Positions 35,146 through 43,833 of a DNA stretch of 64,000 bases are shown in pieces; position 1 is the first letter of the stretch, and each line of letters begins with the position of its first letter. The stretch is from Verrucomicrobiaceae bacterium. Its GTDB lineage: Bacteria > Verrucomicrobiota > Verrucomicrobiia > Verrucomicrobiales > Akkermansiaceae. Location of the stretch: positions 62,001 through 126,000 of the forward strand of contig JAIXOR010000021.1 of NCBI GenBank assembly GCA_027486655.1, read 5' to 3'. The position numbers were made by a program, and so were the translations under genes. The notes below the pieces were generated by a model. It worked only from the letters and a program-made list of their open reading frames with translations, did no database searches and was not told where the DNA came from.

Positions 35146-35664
35146 ATGAACAAACTGTATTGGATCGTCTGCGACGACAAGGAAACCAACGTATTTGAAG
35201 GCCGCTATCAGGGTCGCACCCGAGGCGAAGCCTTGAAATTCCTCAAGCAGTCCATCGGGCGTAAGACGCTCAACGGACTGGTCTTCACCATCACCGAAAT
35301 CCCGGTGCCACTGATCCGCGAGATCGTCGCGGAAATCCTCGCCGGAGGCGATGGCGGCAACGTCGCGCCCGCCGCGAACATCGTGCCGCTCACCCGTCCA
35401 GCGACTGAGGCCAGCCCGGGACGTTACGACGCGTTCGCTGACACGGCTGACCCTGAACCAACGCCTGTGGAGGCCACGCCACCCAAGGCGAAGGAATCCA
35501 AGCCCGTCAAGAAGGTCGGCAATCCCGGCCTCGGTGATGAGCACTGGTCGCAAGTCCGGGCCCATTGGGAGGAATGCCGCAGCGTGAAGCAAACCGCCGA
35601 GCACTTCGGCCTGTCGCCCAACACGCTCAAAACCCGCATCCGCAGGGAGGGCTGGAACAAATGA
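35146..35664 (+). CDS. hypothetical protein with C-terminal helix-turn-helix
   Basis: A 172-aa protein. The N-terminal 60 residues are a small alpha/beta domain. A Pro/Lys-rich linker follows. The C-terminus WSQVRAHWEECRSVKQTAEHFGLSPNTLKTRIRREGW is a clear helix-turn-helix. Possibly a phage regulator. ATGA overlap with the next gene. Confidence 0.65.
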   Translation: MNKLYWIVCDDKETNVFEGRYQGRTRGEALKFLKQSIGRKTLNGLVFTITEIPVPLIREIVAEILAGGDGGNVAPAANIVPLTRPATEASPGRYDAFADTADPEPTPVEATPPKAKESKPVKKVGNPGLGDEHWSQVRAHWEECRSVKQTAEHFGLSPNTLKTRIRREGWNK

Positions 35665-35996
35665 GCGCGCCCGACTGGAAACCGACCGTCGGTGACGGCG
35701 CGACCGTCTGCCACTACTCCGACCGAACCGCCTGCACGGTGATCCGCGTCAGCCCCAGCGGCAAGACCGTCTGGATGCAGGAGGACAGCACCGTTCTAGA
35801 CGGATGGAAACCCGAGTTCGTCGCCGGGGGCTTCGCCGGCCATTGCGTAAACAACTCCGAGCAGCGGTATGTCTATCAGCGTAATCCGCAGGGTGCGATT
35901 CATCGCGCCAGCGTCCGCAAGGACGGCAAACTCCGCACCACCAACGGCGAACGGGTTGTTTCCGGTCGCCATCACTTCCACGACTACAACTTCTGA
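35661..35996 (+). CDS. hypothetical phage protein
   Basis: A 111-aa protein with beta-rich repeats (DGATVCHYSDRTACTVIRVSPSGKTVWMQED). The ending RVVSGRHHFHDYNF is recurrent in phage proteins of this kind, whose function is unknown. Both ends overlap their neighbours by 1-4 bp, which supports the gene call. Confidence 0.65.
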   Translation: MSAPDWKPTVGDGATVCHYSDRTACTVIRVSPSGKTVWMQEDSTVLDGWKPEFVAGGFAGHCVNNSEQRYVYQRNPQGAIHRASVRKDGKLRTTNGERVVSGRHHFHDYNF

Positions 35997-36235
35997 TGAA
36001 GGTCGCAGTCGAAAAATACCGCAAACCCGATGGCTACGCCACGCGCTACTGGTCGGTGATCGTTGATGGCGAACTGCTCGCCGTCACCCTCTACCGCAAA
36101 GGCGCGGTGGCCGTAGCCCGGGCCATCACCAACCCAATCCCACATTCGTATGTCTCGATCCTTGAAGATTCTCCCAACCCCGCCGCCACGCCCCGCAAGC
36201 CCACCGCTGGCGTGGCGACCTACCGGACCCGATGA
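35996..36235 (+). CDS. small hypothetical phage protein
   Basis: A 79-aa protein beginning on the last base of the previous stop codon. The core KPDGYATRYWSVIVDGELLAVTLYRKGAVAVARAIT is a plausible beta-alpha unit. The 3' 86 bp overlap the start of the AAA gene in another frame, so one of the two starts or ends may need adjustment. Confidence 0.5.
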   Translation: MKVAVEKYRKPDGYATRYWSVIVDGELLAVTLYRKGAVAVARAITNPIPHSYVSILEDSPNPAATPRKPTAGVATYRTR

Positions 36236-36818
36236 CCTCTGCGGCCCAGCCGCCACGGTCGCCAACCGCCTCGTCGCCAAAGCCCGCAAGCTCCACGACG
36301 ATCCTGCCGTCCCGGTAAAAATCCTGCTCTACGGCCCGCCCGGTGTCGGCAAGACCAGCATCGCCGACATGGTGGCCGACGCATTGGCAGGCACCCGTTT
36401 CGCAGTCGAGGAATTCAACGGCAAGCTCGTCACCGTCGAGGTGGTCAAGCAATGGATGTCCAGCCTCGGCACCTGCTCGCTGTTCGGCGTCTATGCCGTT
36501 CGGATCATCAACGAAATGGACCGCTGCACGCGGGATGCACAGGACCTGCTTCTGAGCTACCTCGACCGCCTGCCACCGGATCGCGCCGTGATCGGCACCA
36601 GCAATCTACAACTCGACCTGCTCACCGAGCGGTTCCAGACGCGATTCCAGTCGATCAAACTCGCCGCTCCGTCCACCGAGGAAATTGCAGCAATGCTGCG
36701 CCGCCACTGGCCCGTCGATGAAGCGACATCCCTGCGGATCGCGGTCGGCAGCGGCGGATGCGTCCGGGCCGCACTGGCCGATCTGGAATCCTGGCTGGAT
36801 GCGGAGGGGTTGTCATGA
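36150..36818 (+). CDS. AAA+ ATPase, clamp-loader/RarA-like
   Basis: A 222-aa AAA+ protein. Walker A is GPPGVGKTS near residue 63, the Walker-B-like VRIINEMDRC is near 115, sensor 1 is AVIGTSN near 146, and the Arg-containing LLTERFQTRFQSIKL resembles the arginine-finger region. The size is like the ATPase core of a clamp loader or RarA without the C-terminal domain. It is probably a replication accessory. The long overlap with the upstream gene makes the N-terminal 25 residues uncertain. Confidence 0.75.
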   Translation: MSRSLKILPTPPPRPASPPLAWRPTGPDDLCGPAATVANRLVAKARKLHDDPAVPVKILLYGPPGVGKTSIADMVADALAGTRFAVEEFNGKLVTVEVVKQWMSSLGTCSLFGVYAVRIINEMDRCTRDAQDLLLSYLDRLPPDRAVIGTSNLQLDLLTERFQTRFQSIKLAAPSTEEIAAMLRRHWPVDEATSLRIAVGSGGCVRAALADLESWLDAEGLS

Positions 36819-37060
36819 AAGCGCGTCTCCAACGGCTGTCATTCGACCGTCGCGGTCGCCTCGCACGCGCCGTGTTCCGCTTCCGCTCTCCGGACATGCG
36901 ACAGGAAACCCCGGTCACGGTGGAATGGCGTGATGTGGCCGGCAGCCGCGAATGGTTCGCTCTCGGATGGTGCCCGCCCGATGCGTGGAAGGAAATCCTC
37001 CCGCTGCTCGCGCAAGTCACCCATGCCGTTGACACGATCCAAACCGGCGATGACGGATGA
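36815..37060 (+). CDS. small hypothetical phage protein
   Basis: An 81-aa protein starting at ATG 36815 in an ATGA overlap with the AAA gene. The compact sequence (LQRLSFDRRGRLARAVFRFRSPDMRQETPVTVEW..) has no known domain. Its 3' end carries GTTGACAC in frame (Val-Asp-Thr) 15 nt before the ParB start at 37050. Confidence 0.55.
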   Translation: MKARLQRLSFDRRGRLARAVFRFRSPDMRQETPVTVEWRDVAGSREWFALGWCPPDAWKEILPLLAQVTHAVDTIQTGDDG

Positions 37061-37706
37061 TTCTCCCAAAGCCCGCACTCTCGCCAATGGCATCGAAGTC
37101 TGGTGCAGCTTCGACAAGCTCGTGCCGGTGGGCGAGTTGAAGCCCAACCCGCGCAACCCGAACACCCATCCGCAGCGGCAGATCGAATTGCTCGCCAAAA
37201 ACATCCGCTATTTCGGATGGCGGCAGACGATCACGGTTTCCAATCTCACCGGCCTGATCGTTTCCGGCCACGGCCGTCTGATGGCCGCCAAGCACCTCGG
37301 CGTCGAAGTCGTGCCGGTGGACTATCAGGACTTCGCCAGCGAGAACGACGAACTCGCCGTGCTGGTGGCAGATAACCGGTTGGCCGAACTTTCCACGGTC
37401 GATCTCAACGAACTCGAAAAAATCGCGAGCGAGTGGAAGGCCATCGACTTCGATACGATCCTTGCGGGTTTCGAGCCTGCCGACATCGAGGGCCTGCTCA
37501 ATCCGGGTGGCAATGACGATGACGAGGATGACGACGACCGCCACGACAAGGAACTCGACAAGAGCGACGTCACCGTCGCGGTCGGCCTCTATCGGTTCCG
37601 CATCACCCAGGAAGAATTCATCGCGTGGTGCGACCGCGTGAAACAAGACGCCGGTTTCGACAAGGAAAGCGTGCTCAACGAAATCCGCAGCCGCCTCGGA
37701 CTATGA
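37050..37706 (+). CDS. ParB-like nuclease domain protein
   Basis: A 218-aa protein with an N-terminal ParB/Srx domain: VPVGELKPNPRNPNTHPQRQIELLAKNIRYFGWRQTITVSN..LIVSGHGRLMAAKHLGVEVVPV, the classic N-P-R-x-N and G-H-x-R motifs. An acidic linker (NDDDEDDDDRHD) precedes a C-terminal region. In phages these often act with methyltransferases or terminases near packaging genes. GTTGACA lies 15 nt upstream of ATG 37050, inside the preceding gene. Confidence 0.85.
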   Translation: MTDDSPKARTLANGIEVWCSFDKLVPVGELKPNPRNPNTHPQRQIELLAKNIRYFGWRQTITVSNLTGLIVSGHGRLMAAKHLGVEVVPVDYQDFASENDELAVLVADNRLAELSTVDLNELEKIASEWKAIDFDTILAGFEPADIEGLLNPGGNDDDEDDDDRHDKELDKSDVTVAVGLYRFRITQEEFIAWCDRVKQDAGFDKESVLNEIRSRLGL

Positions 37707-39217
37707 ACATCATTCTCGAATCCATCGACGCCGTTAGACCCTCGACCTACAACCCACGGTCGGCGGTTGCCGAGCGGCTTGACCTGATCGAGCTATCACT
37801 CCGCAAGCTCGGCTTCATCGCCCCGATCTTTGCCGACTCGGACGGTGAAATCCTTTCCGGCCACCAGCGCCACCTCGTCGCCTCGCGCATGGGTGCCACC
37901 CACGTCCCAGTGTTCCGCACCAAGGCGCTTGATCTCGACCAGCGCAAGGCGCTCAACATCGTGTTCAACCGGGCGACCAACGATTTCGATTTCAACAGTA
38001 CGCCCAGCAGAGTCACCAGCGAGTTGCAATCGCTGGACATCCAAGCGCTCGCCGCTCGCATTCCCGACAAGGAAGTCGGCAGCGACGGATTCTTGCGCTG
38101 CCTCAAGCCCGCGGAAGTCGCAGTCAAGGATCTCTGCAAAGTGAACTCGGGCCGCTGGATCCAGTATGCCCGCAACCTCGCACGCACGCTGCATCGCCAC
38201 GGCATCCTCATGCCAATCGTCTGCCGCGAGGACCTCACCGTCATCAACGGCATCGGCAGGTTGGAAATGCTCGCCGAAAAGGGCGCGGCGTTCGCGCCGG
38301 TCGTGTTCGTTACCGAAGAGGAAGCCGAATTCGCCCGGGCCATGATGAATCTGCTCTCGATGGATTTCGACATCCACACGCGCTATGCCGACATGCTGCG
38401 CTTCAACTCGTTCCGCCGCGCACGCCGCGTGAGGCGTGAGCTTGGCAACGGATTCATCTTCGCCACGCACGGCGCGAAGCCGTGCAAGGATTTCGACATC
38501 GGCAAGGCATCCGACAAGGCGCGGTGGGTGAAGGAACACGGCACGACCATTCTGGACTTCGGTGCCGGCCACCTGACGGAAACCTTCCTGCTGCGCCAGG
38601 CCGGGATCGACTGCACGCCATTCGAGCCGTATCGCCTCGGACCAGGGGGCATCAACAAGGCGGAGAGCGTGGAACTGGCACGCGCCTTTCTAGCAGAAGT
38701 CGCAGCGGGCAAGGAGTGGACCAGCATCTTCATCGCCAGCGTGCTGAACTCCGTGCCGTTCCGTGAAGACCGCGAACATATCGCCTGCCTGTGTTCCGCC
38801 CTGTGCAAGCCGTTCACCAAAGTCTATGCCTGTGCATCGTCCGCAGGTGAATCCGGCTGGCGACAGGTCAATGGCAAGGCGTTCATGAACGAATCCAACG
38901 CGGGCAATATCGCGTTCCGCCTCGACTACGAACCGGGCATCCGAATCGGCGATTTTCAGGACAAACCGAAGGTCCAGAAGTATCACACCGTTTCGGAGTT
39001 CCGCGACCTGTTCGGCACTTTCTTCCGCTCGGTGAAGGTCGATGATTTTTCCAACAACATCAACGCGGCCTGCGCGTCGGCGCGTCCGGTTGATCCCAAC
39101 AAACTGCGTGCCGCCATCGAGTTTGAATTCGATCTGCCCTATCCGGACGGCACGCGCATGGATCTCGTGAAATGCGCCATGGACTCTTTCTCCCAACGTC
39201 TTCAGATTACCCTATGA
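37703..39217 (+). CDS. ParB-like domain fused to a Rossmann methyltransferase-like domain
   Basis: A 504-aa protein. Residues about 5-75 form a ParB domain (VRPSTYNPRS..FIAPIFADSDGEILSGHQRHLVASRMG). A second ParB-like unit at about 155-225 has VKDLCKVNSGRWIQ..ILMPIVCREDLTVINGIGRLEMLAE. Residues about 285-480 resemble a class I SAM-binding fold (TTILDFGAGHLTETFLLRQAG). Starts by ATGA overlap with the preceding ParB gene. Such fusions are plausible DNA- or nucleotide-modifying factors; the activity is not known. Confidence 0.75.
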   Translation: MNIILESIDAVRPSTYNPRSAVAERLDLIELSLRKLGFIAPIFADSDGEILSGHQRHLVASRMGATHVPVFRTKALDLDQRKALNIVFNRATNDFDFNSTPSRVTSELQSLDIQALAARIPDKEVGSDGFLRCLKPAEVAVKDLCKVNSGRWIQYARNLARTLHRHGILMPIVCREDLTVINGIGRLEMLAEKGAAFAPVVFVTEEEAEFARAMMNLLSMDFDIHTRYADMLRFNSFRRARRVRRELGNGFIFATHGAKPCKDFDIGKASDKARWVKEHGTTILDFGAGHLTETFLLRQAGIDCTPFEPYRLGPGGINKAESVELARAFLAEVAAGKEWTSIFIASVLNSVPFREDREHIACLCSALCKPFTKVYACASSAGESGWRQVNGKAFMNESNAGNIAFRLDYEPGIRIGDFQDKPKVQKYHTVSEFRDLFGTFFRSVKVDDFSNNINAACASARPVDPNKLRAAIEFEFDLPYPDGTRMDLVKCAMDSFSQRLQITL

Positions 39218-39666
39218 TCATACTGCTAGATCTCAATTACACGCTGGTGGCGAACTCGCCCAAGCACGGCACCACGCCCGAGCGCATGGAGAAACGATTG
39301 GCCAATGAGCAATATCGCCAGTGGCTGGTGGAGCTCGTGCGGCCTCACACTGTCGTTCTCATTACCGCCCGCCCGGAAACCTGGACGATCAAGACGCTTG
39401 ACCGCATCGAGGAGCAAACCGGCTGGCGACCGCAGGACGCGTGCTTTGCGCCCAAAGGTTGGTGGAATCCCCCGGCGATCAAAGAGCATCTGCTGAAAAA
39501 GGACGTGTTCCCGGTTCACGGCGATGACGCCCGCTACCTAGCCATTGAGAGCAACCCTCGGACTCGCGAGATGTATGCGAAGTTCTCCATTCCCTGCTTA
39601 TGGGTGACGGCGGAAGGCACCTGCCTGACCGAAGGAACGCGGATCGTCAAACGCCTGCCGCGTTGA
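39214..39666 (+). CDS. HAD-like phage protein
   Basis: A 150-aa protein. The N-terminal ILLDLNYTLV is a HAD motif I in which the second Asp of DxDxT is Asn. VLITARPETW is motif II-like, and VHGDDARYLAIESNPRTR corresponds to the acidic motif IV region. The Asn suggests altered or lost phosphotransfer. Starts by ATGA overlap. It may be a nucleotidase-like or purely binding protein. Confidence 0.65.
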   Translation: MIILLDLNYTLVANSPKHGTTPERMEKRLANEQYRQWLVELVRPHTVVLITARPETWTIKTLDRIEEQTGWRPQDACFAPKGWWNPPAIKEHLLKKDVFPVHGDDARYLAIESNPRTREMYAKFSIPCLWVTAEGTCLTEGTRIVKRLPR

Positions 39667-39682
39667 CATCCGCCACGCGGGC

Positions 39683-40405
39683 ATGAATGAAGCCCAACGT
39701 GATGAGGTGATTCCACGCGGAGCCTGGCAGTTCGATCAGGAAGTGACCGCAGTGTTCGACGACATGCTCCAGCGGAGCATCCCGCAATACAACGCAATGC
39801 GCATGGTGACCTTCGAGGTGGGTCGGCGCTTCGTGCAACCCGGCACCGCCATCATCGACATGGGATGCTCACGCGGTCAGGCGCTCCTTCCCTTCGTTTC
39901 CAACTTCGGTACGGCCAACGATTACATCGGCCTGGAGATCAGCGAACCGATGATCGAGGCGGCGCGGGAGAACTTCAACTATCACCAGCACGGCAATCGC
40001 GTCAGCATCCAGTCTGCCGACCTGCGCCACGAGTTCCCTGGTGTGACTTCCAGCCTCGTGCTCTCGGTGCTGACGCTCCAGTTCACACCCATCGAATACC
40101 GCCAGCAGATCATTCGCCGCGTCTTCGATTCGCTGGCTCCAGGCGGTGCCTTCATCCTGGTGGAGAAGGTTCTCGGTGCCACCGCCAAGCTTGATGAGGC
40201 GTTCGTGAATCTCTTCCTCCAGATCAAGCGGGAGAACGGCTATTCCGAAAGCCAGATCGACCGCAAGCGGCTGTCACTCGAAGGCGTGCTGGTGCCGGTG
40301 ACTGCCCGCTGGAACGAGGAGCTTCTCCATCAGGAAGGTTTCACGTCGGTCGATTGCTTTTGGCGGCACCTGAACTTCGCCGGGTGGGTGGCGGTGAAAC
40401 CATGA
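39683..40405 (+). CDS. CmoA-like SAM-dependent methyltransferase
   Basis: A 240-aa protein very similar in pattern to CmoA (carboxy-SAM synthase for tRNA wobble cmo5U), with FDQEVTAVFDDMLQRSIPQYNAMRM at the N-terminus, SAM-binding IIDMGCSRGQALLPF, and LVLSVLTLQFTPIEYRQQIIRRVFDSLAPGGAFILVEKV. The length is close to the usual 247 aa. It stands directly before the terminase genes. GTTGACA precedes the ATG by 14 nt. A role in tRNA modification of the infected host is possible; a distinct methyltransferase is also possible. Confidence 0.8.
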   Translation: MNEAQRDEVIPRGAWQFDQEVTAVFDDMLQRSIPQYNAMRMVTFEVGRRFVQPGTAIIDMGCSRGQALLPFVSNFGTANDYIGLEISEPMIEAARENFNYHQHGNRVSIQSADLRHEFPGVTSSLVLSVLTLQFTPIEYRQQIIRRVFDSLAPGGAFILVEKVLGATAKLDEAFVNLFLQIKRENGYSESQIDRKRLSLEGVLVPVTARWNEELLHQEGFTSVDCFWRHLNFAGWVAVKP

Positions 40406-41013
40406 GCCAAGGGAATTCGACATCACCCGTGTTGCCAGCCGATGTCGCGGAGAAGATCCTCGACGCGGATTTTCAAAACGTCGTTCGCAAGGTGGCTGCG
40501 GGCAAGCCGCTCACCGTGGCCGAGCGGGCGCGCATCGAGTCTCGGGCGGCCGGCAGCGAGGAATCGCTCGCCTATGCTAAAACCCTGGTCGAACTCGCCG
40601 CCGTGTTAGGCGTGACTCGCAGGACGCTCACCACCTGGCAGAAGATGGAAGGTTCTCCGAAGCCGCTCTCGAATGGCTTGTGGCCTGTGGCCGACTGGCG
40701 TGAGTTCGTGAGACTGCGAGGCTTGAAAGCGGGCAAAGTGCCGGTCGGCAATGAAGAAGCACTCAAGGCCCGCAAGTTACTCGCGGAGGTCGAGGAGCGT
40801 GAACTTCGCATCGCCGTGAAAAAAGGCGAATACGTTCCGATCTATCAGGTGCAAAGCGAATGGATAGGCCTGGTCGCCCAAGCGACATCCATCCTCCGGG
40901 CCAAATTTGAAAATGAGCTTCCGCCCATCCTATCAGGACTCGACGCCACCGGCATCCAACGGGAATGCCGCAAGGCAATCGACGAGGTTCTTCGCTGCCT
41001 CCACGAATCATGA
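40402..41013 (+). CDS. terminase small subunit (Nu1-like)
   Basis: A 203-aa protein with an HTH (LVELAAVLGVTRRTLTTWQKMEGSPKPLSNGLWPVADWREFVRLRG) as in lambda Nu1/DUF1441-type small terminases, followed by a helical linker (EALKARKLLAEVEERELRIAVKKGEYVPI) to the large subunit. It binds the packaging site. Starts by ATGA overlap with the methyltransferase and ends by ATGA overlap with the large subunit. Confidence 0.85.
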   Translation: MSQGNSTSPVLPADVAEKILDADFQNVVRKVAAGKPLTVAERARIESRAAGSEESLAYAKTLVELAAVLGVTRRTLTTWQKMEGSPKPLSNGLWPVADWREFVRLRGLKAGKVPVGNEEALKARKLLAEVEERELRIAVKKGEYVPIYQVQSEWIGLVAQATSILRAKFENELPPILSGLDATGIQRECRKAIDEVLRCLHES

Positions 41014-42830
41014 GTGCTCTCAAGCAAATCTGGCGCGAAGCGTGGCAACCGCCCGACCGCAGGCCGCCGTGGGAATGGTGTGAGGATCACATCGAGGGCA
41101 TTCCGTATTCACCGAACCCGGGACGCTTCCGGTCGGAGAACTCGCCGTGGATTCGCGAGGTCATGGAATCGTTGGTCGATCCACGCATCCGGCTTGTTTC
41201 GATTATCGCTTCGGTTCAGTCGTCGAAGACCACGGCTCCGGAGCTGACGCTCTGCTACATCATCACCAACCTTCCCGGGCCGACGCTCTGGCTCGACCAG
41301 ACCGACGAGGATGCTCGCGATTATTCCGAAGCACGGCTCCAGAAACTTTTCGACCAATGCCAGCCGGTGGCGCGGCTCATGCCCACCGGCATCCACCGCC
41401 ACAAGCGCAAGAACAACGCCATCCACTTCAACAACGGCATGGTGCTGTGGATTCTGGGGGCGCACAACAAGACCAACCTGCAGCGCCGGTCGATCCGCTG
41501 GTTGGTCGGTGACGAAACATGGCGCTGGCCGGAAGGTCACATGGCGGAAGCCGAGGCCCGCGTCACCGCATTCGGCTGGCTCGGCAAGTGCATCTTCATG
41601 AGCCAGGGCGGCGAGGAGGATGACGACACCCACCGGAAATTCCTCACCACCGACCAGCGTGAGTGGACGTTTGCCTGCCCGGAATGCGGTCACCGCCAGG
41701 CATTCAAATGGGAATGCGTCGAGTGGAGCAAATCGGCCAGGGATGAATTCGGCGATTGGGATTTCGACGAAGTCCGGCGCACCACCGCCATGCGCTGCGA
41801 GTCGTGCAACCACTACTTCAACGATGGCGAGCGCACCCGCCGCGAACTCAATGCCACCGGGGCATTCGTCGCGAAGAATCCCAAGGCGTCGAAGGAGAAT
41901 GTCGGATTCCATTGGAATGCCCTTTGCGCGATGAGCTGGGGCCAACTCGCTGAACTCTATCTGCGGGCGAAGACAGCGGCGCGGAAGGGCGACGTGTCGT
42001 TGCTCCAGCAGTTCTATCAAAAGCGGCTCGGCCTGCCGTGGCGTGAATACGTCGAGGATTACAAACTCGAAATCACCAAGTCCGGTTACAAGCGCGGCGA
42101 GACATGGGAAGAGGAAGGCGCGATTGATCCAAAAACCGGTCGCATCCTCGCCGCTCCATTGCCTGAGCGCACCGGCCTGATCCCACTCCGTTTCATCACG
42201 GTGGATTGCCAGATGGATCACCTGTTCCTGGTAGTCCGCTCGTGGTCGGCCGAGGGATCAAGCCGCCTGATGTGGAACGAGCGAATTCTGACATTCACCG
42301 ACATCGACGTGATCCAGGAACGCTTCGACGTGCATCCAAGTCTCGTGTTCCTCGACGCCGGCTATGCGACCTACGACGTCTATCGGGAATGCGCCAAGCG
42401 CGGCTGGGTGGCGCTTATCGGCGACCGCCGCCCGGTCTATGCCCACAAGGGGCGCGACGGCAAAACCGTCCAACGATTCTATTCGCCACGCCGCAAGGTG
42501 GTGCTTTCGCATAAGCAGTCCTGCCACGTCCACTACTGGAGCAACCTCAACATCAAGGACACGCTGGCCCGCCTCCGTCGCAATCAGGACGCGTCCCAAG
42601 GTCCGACGTGGGAAGTGCCCGACGACATCGACGACGACTATCTCGCCCAAATGGAAAGCGAGCAGCGGATCAAGGAAAAGGGCCAGTGGATGTGGAAGCA
42701 GATCGGTTCCCGCCCCAATCACTACCTGGACTGCGAGGCGGAACAGGCTGCTGCCGCCACCATGCTCAAGATCGTCGGGCGCGAGGCTGCGGCGGCACTG
42801 CCCGTTGACAGCGCGGACGGGGAGTCATGA
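41010..42830 (+). CDS. terminase large subunit, GpA family
   Basis: A 606-aa ATPase/nuclease of the lambda GpA family. The N-terminal ATPase has the deviant Walker A IIASVQSSKT at 65-74 and the adenine-binding region WLDQTDEDA. A Cys4 zinc element (FACPECGH..CESCNHYF, about 228-275) is characteristic of GpA. The nuclease domain begins near TVDCQMDHLF (about 397) with further Asp residues at VFLDAGYAT. It indicates cos-type packaging as in lambda (family knowledge). Confidence 0.92.
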   Translation: MSALKQIWREAWQPPDRRPPWEWCEDHIEGIPYSPNPGRFRSENSPWIREVMESLVDPRIRLVSIIASVQSSKTTAPELTLCYIITNLPGPTLWLDQTDEDARDYSEARLQKLFDQCQPVARLMPTGIHRHKRKNNAIHFNNGMVLWILGAHNKTNLQRRSIRWLVGDETWRWPEGHMAEAEARVTAFGWLGKCIFMSQGGEEDDDTHRKFLTTDQREWTFACPECGHRQAFKWECVEWSKSARDEFGDWDFDEVRRTTAMRCESCNHYFNDGERTRRELNATGAFVAKNPKASKENVGFHWNALCAMSWGQLAELYLRAKTAARKGDVSLLQQFYQKRLGLPWREYVEDYKLEITKSGYKRGETWEEEGAIDPKTGRILAAPLPERTGLIPLRFITVDCQMDHLFLVVRSWSAEGSSRLMWNERILTFTDIDVIQERFDVHPSLVFLDAGYATYDVYRECAKRGWVALIGDRRPVYAHKGRDGKTVQRFYSPRRKVVLSHKQSCHVHYWSNLNIKDTLARLRRNQDASQGPTWEVPDDIDDDYLAQMESEQRIKEKGQWMWKQIGSRPNHYLDCEAEQAAAATMLKIVGREAAAALPVDSADGES

Positions 42831-43204
42831 ACAACGTCACCATCCTCCGTCTCCTCACCGCCGTGGCTTCCGGTCTTTCGACTCTCGCCGCTCTCGATCT
42901 GGCCGGCATCGCCCAGATGTTCGATCCCACCACCGCCAAATACCTGCTCGCTGTGGGTCCCGCCGCGCTTGCGGTGAAGGAGCTCGTCGTCGTGCTTGGC
43001 GATCTCTTCGACGACGGCAAGCCCAACAAATCGTTCAAGGTCGGTGTCTTTTGCTTCGCGTTGGCAATTCTAACGTTTCCGTTCCTCGTGTCCTGCACCA
43101 CGCCGCCCGCCATCACCGGCGAGTTCATCAGCAAGGACGGACAAATCAAGGTCCACCCTGACGGCCACTTTGAAATCATCGTCGAGCCACGCACCGGCAA
43201 GTGA
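42827..43204 (+). CDS. small membrane protein with lipobox-like motif, putative holin/spanin
   Basis: A 125-aa protein directly before the endolysin. Three hydrophobic segments are visible: LLTAVASGLSTLAALDL, YLLAVGPAALAVKELVVVLG and FCFALAILTFPFLVSC. The last ends in LVSC followed by TTPP, which reads as a lipobox. The soluble tail (GEFISKDGQIKVHPDGHFEIIVEP) would lie in the periplasm. It may be a holin or an unusual holin-spanin combination. GTTGACA lies 16 nt before the ATG, in frame inside the terminase gene. Confidence 0.65.
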   Translation: MNNVTILRLLTAVASGLSTLAALDLAGIAQMFDPTTAKYLLAVGPAALAVKELVVVLGDLFDDGKPNKSFKVGVFCFALAILTFPFLVSCTTPPAITGEFISKDGQIKVHPDGHFEIIVEPRTGK

Positions 43205-43230
43205 ACCTGGATCCCAAGGAGCCACGAACC

Positions 43231-43809
43231 ATGAGCGCGACGCTTTGGACAAGAATCCAGAAATTCCTCGGAATCACAGCCGATGGAATTCCGGGAAATC
43301 AGACCGCTCAGGCCGTGGCAGCCAGACTTGGAATTGATGCCGCCACACCAGCGGCCACTCCATCCAGTGCCACCATTGATCCGCGATCCGCAGCCAACAT
43401 AGCCACCCTCAAGCCCGAGGCGCAAATGAAAGCCCGCGAGTGGCTGCTCAAGTGCCTGGAGGCGGGTATCAATGTAAAGATCATCACCGGCACACGAACC
43501 TATCAGGAGCAGGCCGCGCTTTACGCAAAGGGCCGCACGGCACCGGGTCCTAAAGTGACCAACGCGCCACCCGGATACTCATGGCACAACTTCGGCGTTG
43601 GCTGGGATTTCGTCGTCTTCGACGCCAACGACCAACCATTGTGGGAAAGCCCGCTTATGGAACGCTGCGGACGAATTGCCGAGTCGCTTGGACTCGAATG
43701 GGGCGGCAGTTGGAAGAGCTTTCAAGACATCCCTCACATTCAGCTCAAACAAGACTGCACCTTGGCTGAAGCGCGGCAAATGGTCAGTTCGGGGAAATGG
43801 TGGAGTTGA
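43231..43809 (+). CDS. endolysin, M15-type peptidoglycan endopeptidase
   Basis: A 192-aa lysis enzyme. The N-terminal 35 residues resemble a peptidoglycan-binding repeat (IQKFLGITADGIPGNQTAQAVAARLG). The C-terminal M15/VanY-like domain has TGTRTYQEQAALYAKGR, SWHNFGVGWDFVVF (Zn His and Asp) and FQDIPHIQL (Zn His). There is no signal peptide. The start at ATG 43231 follows AAGGAG by 9 nt; a GTG at 43201 in frame is an alternative. Confidence 0.88.
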   Translation: MSATLWTRIQKFLGITADGIPGNQTAQAVAARLGIDAATPAATPSSATIDPRSAANIATLKPEAQMKAREWLLKCLEAGINVKIITGTRTYQEQAALYAKGRTAPGPKVTNAPPGYSWHNFGVGWDFVVFDANDQPLWESPLMERCGRIAESLGLEWGGSWKSFQDIPHIQLKQDCTLAEARQMVSSGKWWS

Positions 43810-43833
43810 TCGCGTTGACACCCACCGCCGTGC

